NCBI GenBank assembly: GCA_002451015.1
Contig: DKBB01000197.1
Span: 1 to 17,304, forward strand
From: Acidobacteria bacterium UBA6911
GTDB lineage: Bacteria; Acidobacteriota; UBA6911
Reading direction: 5' to 3'
Length of the DNA: 17,304 nt
This document shows positions 14,026 to 17,304 of the stretch, piece by piece. The notes under the pieces were generated by a model, which did no database searches, had not been told where the DNA came from, and was given only the letters and a program-made list of their open reading frames with translations. A program made the position numbers and the translations under genes. Numbering within the stretch: the stretch's first letter is position 1; each line of letters starts with the position of its first letter.

Positions 14026-15033
14026 ATGGAATGCCCCCGATGCAAAAAAGACAAATTCAGTGCCGAAGGCATCTGCCTGGCCTGCAATTATCAAGCCGAG
14101 ACAAGCGAAACCTCTCCTGAACGGGTATTCAATGAAAATGAAACCGCAAACGCACCGCAATCAACCGTGGAGGACACTCCTGCGGATACAGCGCCACTTC
14201 CTCCAAAAGATGAAATACCCCAGTGGCAAAAAGAGTTAAGTCAAAGACTGGCAGACATAAAGCTAAAAAAGGAAACTGAAAAAAATCTAAGACAAGCCCA
14301 GGGCGAAAACCTCCCTCCGGAAGTTCCACCTGTCCGTGCGAGAGTTCACGCCCAAGCATCCCCCGCTCCCAAGGAACACGCCAGGCCTATCCTGGTTCGA
14401 AGTCAAACTCCAGAAGCGCCCGCATCTCCCGGAAATGCCGGATCTGCCACGCCTCGACAGAGAACCATTGCTTCACTTGGACCGGATGTGTACACGGCTG
14501 CCATGGCAGCCAAAAAATCAGAATCAACGAATGTAAGAGAACTGATTGACAGCACCGTCTCCAGGCGATCGATTCGTTCGGCTCAAGAATACCCCGTATT
14601 CAGGCTGGAATCCCCGGCTCCTAAAGAAAATAAGTTAATTCTATTATCCCGAACGCTGGCAGGTTTGATAGATCTGATAATTGTCGTCCTATGCACCGCG
14701 GTGTTTATAATTTCCGCCGATTATTTTTCCGGAATCGTAATATTGGATATCCTGAGTCTTATTGAATATGCCGGTCTTTTTATAATGGTATTCCTTCTTT
14801 ACTCGATTTTTTTCCTTGCTACTTCAAGTCAGACCGTCGGGATGATGATTACCGATCTCCGGGTTGCAGGCATCCAGGGCAACCGCCCTTCGATCGGCCA
14901 GCTGTCCATCCGGTCTTTCGGTTTTCTTCTGTCCGTCATTGTATTCGGAACGGGACTTCTCTGGAGCCTGGTGGACCGTGATAACATGTGTTTTCACGAC
15001 CGGTTCTCAAATACATCCATTACGCGACTTTAA
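14026..15033 (+). CDS. Zinc-ribbon and RDD-domain membrane protein
   Basis: This is a 335-residue membrane protein. It begins with a zinc ribbon, MECPRCKKDKFSAEGICLAC, where Cys3, 6, 17 and 20 form two CXXC pairs. A long Pro/Ala/Glu-rich linker of about 180 residues follows. Within it, EIPQWQKELSQRLADIKLKK (63-82) is a short charged helix of a kind I associate with acidobacterial RDD proteins. Residues 203-335 are an RDD domain (LLSRTLAGLIDL with Arg209 and Asp216) with about three membrane helices near 213-232, 247-265 and 297-315, ending in DRDNMCFHDRFSNTSI. RDD proteins have been linked to transport, but their role is mostly unknown. The Shine-Dalgarno AGGAG (14011-14015) is 10 nt before the ATG. 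The gene diverges from the sigma operon. Confidence 0.85.
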   Translation: MECPRCKKDKFSAEGICLACNYQAETSETSPERVFNENETANAPQSTVEDTPADTAPLPPKDEIPQWQKELSQRLADIKLKKETEKNLRQAQGENLPPEVPPVRARVHAQASPAPKEHARPILVRSQTPEAPASPGNAGSATPRQRTIASLGPDVYTAAMAAKKSESTNVRELIDSTVSRRSIRSAQEYPVFRLESPAPKENKLILLSRTLAGLIDLIIVVLCTAVFIISADYFSGIVILDILSLIEYAGLFIMVFLLYSIFFLATSSQTVGMMITDLRVAGIQGNRPSIGQLSIRSFGFLLSVIVFGTGLLWSLVDRDNMCFHDRFSNTSITRL

Positions 15034-15174
15034 CCCGGTTTTATTGCATTCCTGAAGCCTAATCCAGTATGAACCTAAATTTACAAAACATCAGGTCGGT
15101 CAGAGTTGTATTTCCATTGGATGCAGCCCACCATCATTAATTTCGACAATTTTTTCTGTTACTTATTGTGATTA

Positions 15175-15189
15175 TGAAATATTATTTCA
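15175..15189. promoter_or_regulatory. Inverted repeat next to the promoter of the small Cys-rich gene
   Basis: TGAAAT-att-ATTTCA is a perfect 6-bp inverted repeat ending 4 bp before the -35 hexamer. It could be a regulator site or simply AT-rich upstream promoter DNA. Confidence 0.3.
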
Positions 15190-15193
15190 ATAT

Positions 15194-15222
15194 TTGACTC
15201 TTTAATGCTCTCGTCTTATTAT
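15194..15222 (+). promoter_or_regulatory. Sigma70-type promoter of the small Cys-rich gene
   Basis: TTGACT (15194-15199), a 17-bp spacer, and TATTAT (15217-15222). This is one of the two best promoter matches in the window and points directly at the small gene starting at 15282. Confidence 0.7.
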
Positions 15223-15281
15223 TAAAAGCAGATGCAAGTATAGAGACGAATCAGGCGACTATGAATATGAAAGGTAAAACC

Positions 15282-15482
15282 ATGAGTGAAAACAAGCTGT
15301 CGAATCAAGGGTATGAACTGGCGGACCTTCATCCGGACCATGAAAAGCATTTGTGTCATATTTCAAGCTTACGGAACATGAAAACGGTGGGCCAGCTTGC
15401 AAAAGATGCGCAATATGTATGCATCGTCTGTGGTCGTGCGGCAAAAAGCCCCCTGAATTTATGTGAACCCGGCAAAATTTGA
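15282..15482 (+). CDS. Small Cys-rich, probably zinc-binding protein
   Basis: This 66-residue soluble protein has no signal peptide. Its core is LADLHPDHEKHLCHISSL (residues 13-30), followed by a CXXC-type end: YVCIVCGRAAKSPLNLCEP, with Cys47, Cys50 and Cys61, plus Cys25 further upstream. The spacing looks like a small zinc ribbon. I recall small hypothetical proteins with a similar CXXCGRXAXXXXNLCXP ending in other bacteria, but no function. I chose the ATG at 15282 because gaaagg lies 7 nt before it. The ATG at 15261 would add seven residues. It stands alone, with its own strong promoter and possibly an operator. Confidence 0.75.
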   Translation: MSENKLSNQGYELADLHPDHEKHLCHISSLRNMKTVGQLAKDAQYVCIVCGRAAKSPLNLCEPGKI

Positions 15483-15913
15483 CCGGATTCGTTGTTATCG
15501 AGAATCGCCCTGCGAATCCGCGTTTGCAACCCATTCCGAGTTATGTAAACGTCTTCTCCCGGTTTTTCCGGGCTGGACCAAACCCCTTCCGAAATCATTA
15601 CTGACAGCCTCATGAAAGGCACAGGTCATAGATACCTAAAATCAAATACCTGGAACCAGGGAGAAGTAGGTTATAATTTCGCTCACACTCTTCTGCCGAC
15701 GACACTTCCACTAAAGGGCTTCTATAATATTACTTTCTTTACAGGAGAGCGTCGTCACTCGGGCAGCAGATCGCCTTCATGAAAAAATATTCCAGGAAGG
15801 AAATCTTGCCGACAACCATCAAGGCATTCCGACTCTACGGTCAGCTTCAAAGGACCTATCTGGATTACGGTCAAAACCCGCTGAGGGATTGATTTACCCG
15901 GTTGTCGAAGATA
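15483..15913. other. 431-bp gap between the small Cys-rich gene and the glycyl-tRNA synthetase end
   Basis: No gene is recognised. It holds the stem-loop at 15484-15520 and a CCCGG-ttttt-CCGGG hairpin (15558-15572). There is a CCTGGAACCAGG palindrome (15649-15660) and a long imperfect inverted repeat: CTGCCGACGAC (15693-15703) with GTCGTC and GGCAG (15751-15756, 15762-15766). Two TATAAT hexamers occur (15672-15677, 15723-15728) without good -35 partners. A 37-codon frame at 15779-15892 has no ribosome binding site. A small RNA is possible but not shown. Confidence 0.4.
15484..15520 (+). terminator. Stem-loop just after the small Cys-rich gene
   Basis: CGGATTCG (15484-15491) pairs perfectly with CGAATCCG (15513-15520) across a 21-nt loop, starting 1 bp after the stop codon. 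No T-run follows, so it may stabilise the 3' end rather than terminate transcription. Confidence 0.4.
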
Positions 15914-17304
15914 TCAGCAAAGTTTTTTACGCAACTCATCCAGGCAAGCTTCCGCCTTGACCCGCCACTGCTCGAGAGTGTCGCGGTCACGGATGGTAAC
16001 CGTGTTGTCCTCAAGGGTCTGTCCGTCGACGGTAATGCAATAGGGAGTGCCGGCTTCGTCCTGACGTCGATAGCGGCGTCCTACGGCGCCCTTTTCGTCG
16101 TAGAAAACGGAGAAATGCGGCTTGAGGGTGCGATAAATATCCTTGGCGATATCCGGCATGCGGTCTTTTTTAACCAATGGGAAAACCGCGGCCTTGATCG
16201 GGGCCAGACGGGGATGAAACTTCATCAACGTGCGCGGCTGCATGATCCCCTTCTCGTCCGGGACCTCATCTTCGGTGTAAGCTTCGCAAAGGAAAGCCAG
16301 CGTCGCTCGATCCGCTCCGGCCGACGGTTCGATCACGTGCGGGGTGTATCGTTCTCCGGTTGTATCGTCCCGATAAGTCAAATCGCGGCCGCTGCCTTTC
16401 CATTTGGGTTTGCCGTCGGGACCTTTTTCCAGTTCCAGGGGACAGGTATTTTCGTCCAGTTTTCCTTCCATGTGGCTTCGCAGGTCGAAATCGCCCCTGT
16501 GGGCGATCCCCTCCAGTTCACCGAAATCACCCGGAGGCAGAAACGGGAAGGCATATTCGATATCGGCAGTGCCGGTCGAATAGTGGCTGAGTTCCTCGGG
16601 ATCGTGTTCGCGCAGGCGCAACCGGTCGCCGGCCAGGCCAAGCCTGACATACCATTGCATGCGACGGTCTCGCCAGTATTGGTACCACTGGTTGGACGCT
16701 TTCGGGTCACAGAAAAACTCGATTTCCATCTGTTCGAACTCGCGTGAACGGAATGTAAAGTTGCGTGGTGTAATTTCATTGCGGAACGCCTTGCCGATCT
16801 GCGCAATGCCGAAAGGGACTTTCACCCGGGTGCTGTCGAGAACGTTCTTGAAGTTGACAAAGATTCCCTGGGCTGTTTCCGGGCGAAGGAAAGCGACGTC
16901 CTCCTCGCCCCCCAGGGCACCGACCGTGGTTTTGAACATCAGATTGAACTCACGCGGTTCGGTCAGTGTACCCAGAGTCCTGGCGTCCGGTCCCAGGGCC
17001 CTGGAAAGGTCGTCGATATCCGGCAGCGTAAGGAACCTTCCGTCCCATTGAAGCTGGTCGGCGTGTTTGGCCCGCAGGTTGAAATATTTCAATGCGCGGC
17101 CAAGAGTATCCTCTTCCTCCAGGTCGGTTTCGGCAACCGTGGTGACGAAAATCCGCTCGCCCTTGGCTTCCACCCAACGCCCCCGGACCTGGTCATAGCG
17201 ATAACGCCGTTTCGATTCGCGGCAGTCGACCATCTGGTCGTGAAAAAGGTCGTAATGTCCCGAACATTTCCATACCTGTGGATGCATGATGATCGTGCAG
17301 TCCA
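15914..17304 (-). CDS. glyQS: Glycyl-tRNA synthetase, dimeric type (5' end outside window)
   Basis: This class II aminoacyl-tRNA synthetase joins glycine to tRNA-Gly in the cytosol. 463 codons are visible. The frame is open to the right edge (DCTIIMHPQVWKCSGH), so the N-terminus, including motif 1, is missing. Counting from that Met, FLRPETAQGIFVNFKNV (133-149) and motif 2, AFRNEITPR with FRSREFEQMEIEFF (167-192), are typical. So are LEGIAHRGDFDL (258-269) and motif 3, EPSAGADRATLAFL (320-333). The C-terminal anticodon-binding domain runs from about 355 (KFHPRLAPIKAAVFPLVKKD) to the end. This is the single-chain alpha2 type seen in Thermus, Bacteroidetes and eukaryotes, not the two-subunit GlyQ/GlyS type. 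No clear terminator follows its stop. Confidence 0.95.
   Translation of the reverse strand, partial: DCTIIMHPQVWKCSGHYDLFHDQMVDCRESKRRYRYDQVRGRWVEAKGERIFVTTVAETDLEEEDTLGRALKYFNLRAKHADQLQWDGRFLTLPDIDDLSRALGPDARTLGTLTEPREFNLMFKTTVGALGGEEDVAFLRPETAQGIFVNFKNVLDSTRVKVPFGIAQIGKAFRNEITPRNFTFRSREFEQMEIEFFCDPKASNQWYQYWRDRRMQWYVRLGLAGDRLRLREHDPEELSHYSTGTADIEYAFPFLPPGDFGELEGIAHRGDFDLRSHMEGKLDENTCPLELEKGPDGKPKWKGSGRDLTYRDDTTGERYTPHVIEPSAGADRATLAFLCEAYTEDEVPDEKGIMQPRTLMKFHPRLAPIKAAVFPLVKKDRMPDIAKDIYRTLKPHFSVFYDEKGAVGRRYRRQDEAGTPYCITVDGQTLEDNTVTIRDRDTLEQWRVKAEACLDELRKKLC

Noticed and set aside
15779..15892. 37-codon frame starting MKKYSRKEIL
   Set aside because: It has no Shine-Dalgarno and no recognisable product. 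It may be chance or a relic.
15902..16747. Plus-strand frame of 281 codons
   Set aside because: It is antisense to the well-defined glycyl-tRNA synthetase.
1..17304. tRNA genes, CRISPR arrays, insertion sequences
   Set aside because: I saw no tRNA T-arm pattern, no regularly spaced direct repeats and no transposase signature anywhere in the window.

Overview
The window reads as chromosomal DNA of a free-living bacterium with moderate GC. I see no phage, IS, CRISPR array, rRNA or tRNA. My best guess for the lineage is Acidobacteriota or a near relative, at moderate to low confidence. The reasons are a Ser/Thr-kinase-like receptor with a long acidic linker and a distinctive C-terminal domain, an ECF sigma factor with an anti-sigma factor that ends in a TonB-like domain, and a zinc-ribbon/RDD membrane protein. 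These assignments are from recognition, not from a search.

Layout. Bases 1-211 hold the Pro/Ser-rich tail of a protein that starts outside the window. A structured spacer with two inverted repeats follows, then a META-domain lipoprotein (377-1117). A poorly explained gap (1118-1540) may hold a small secreted peptide or a gene relic. On the minus strand is an arsenic operon, arsR-arsM (2779-1541), with a clear promoter that is overlapped by repeated operator-like half-sites. Diverging from it are a NUDIX hydrolase and a secreted protein of unknown family carrying a single haem c motif.

Bases 5070-7479 hold a hipB-hipA toxin-antitoxin pair, closely followed by alkD, a DNA glycosylase for alkylated bases. 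The very AT-rich region before hipB carries four evenly built 20-bp operator-like sites. A gap with 9-bp repeats and an inverted copy of them (7480-7795) separates this from a 957-residue membrane protein with a kinase fold (minus strand). That protein has lost the catalytic Asp and the ATP-binding Lys, so it looks like a pseudokinase. Just upstream of it is an unannotated 43-codon gene with a near-perfect Shine-Dalgarno sequence.

The right third has an RsuA/RluB-type pseudouridine synthase. A minus-strand operon follows: a small membrane protein, an ECF sigma factor, and an anti-sigma factor whose start overlaps the sigma stop. Diverging from it is the zinc-ribbon/RDD membrane protein. Then come a small Cys-rich protein with its own strong promoter, a mostly empty 430-bp gap, and glycyl-tRNA synthetase, which runs off the right edge.

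Themes are arsenic detoxification by methylation, toxin-antitoxin/DNA repair, and envelope signalling (pseudokinase, sigma/anti-sigma, RDD protein). The most interesting items are the four-site hip operator array, the pseudokinase with its upstream small gene, the TonB-like anti-sigma factor, and the haem-motif protein with a beta-helix-like body.
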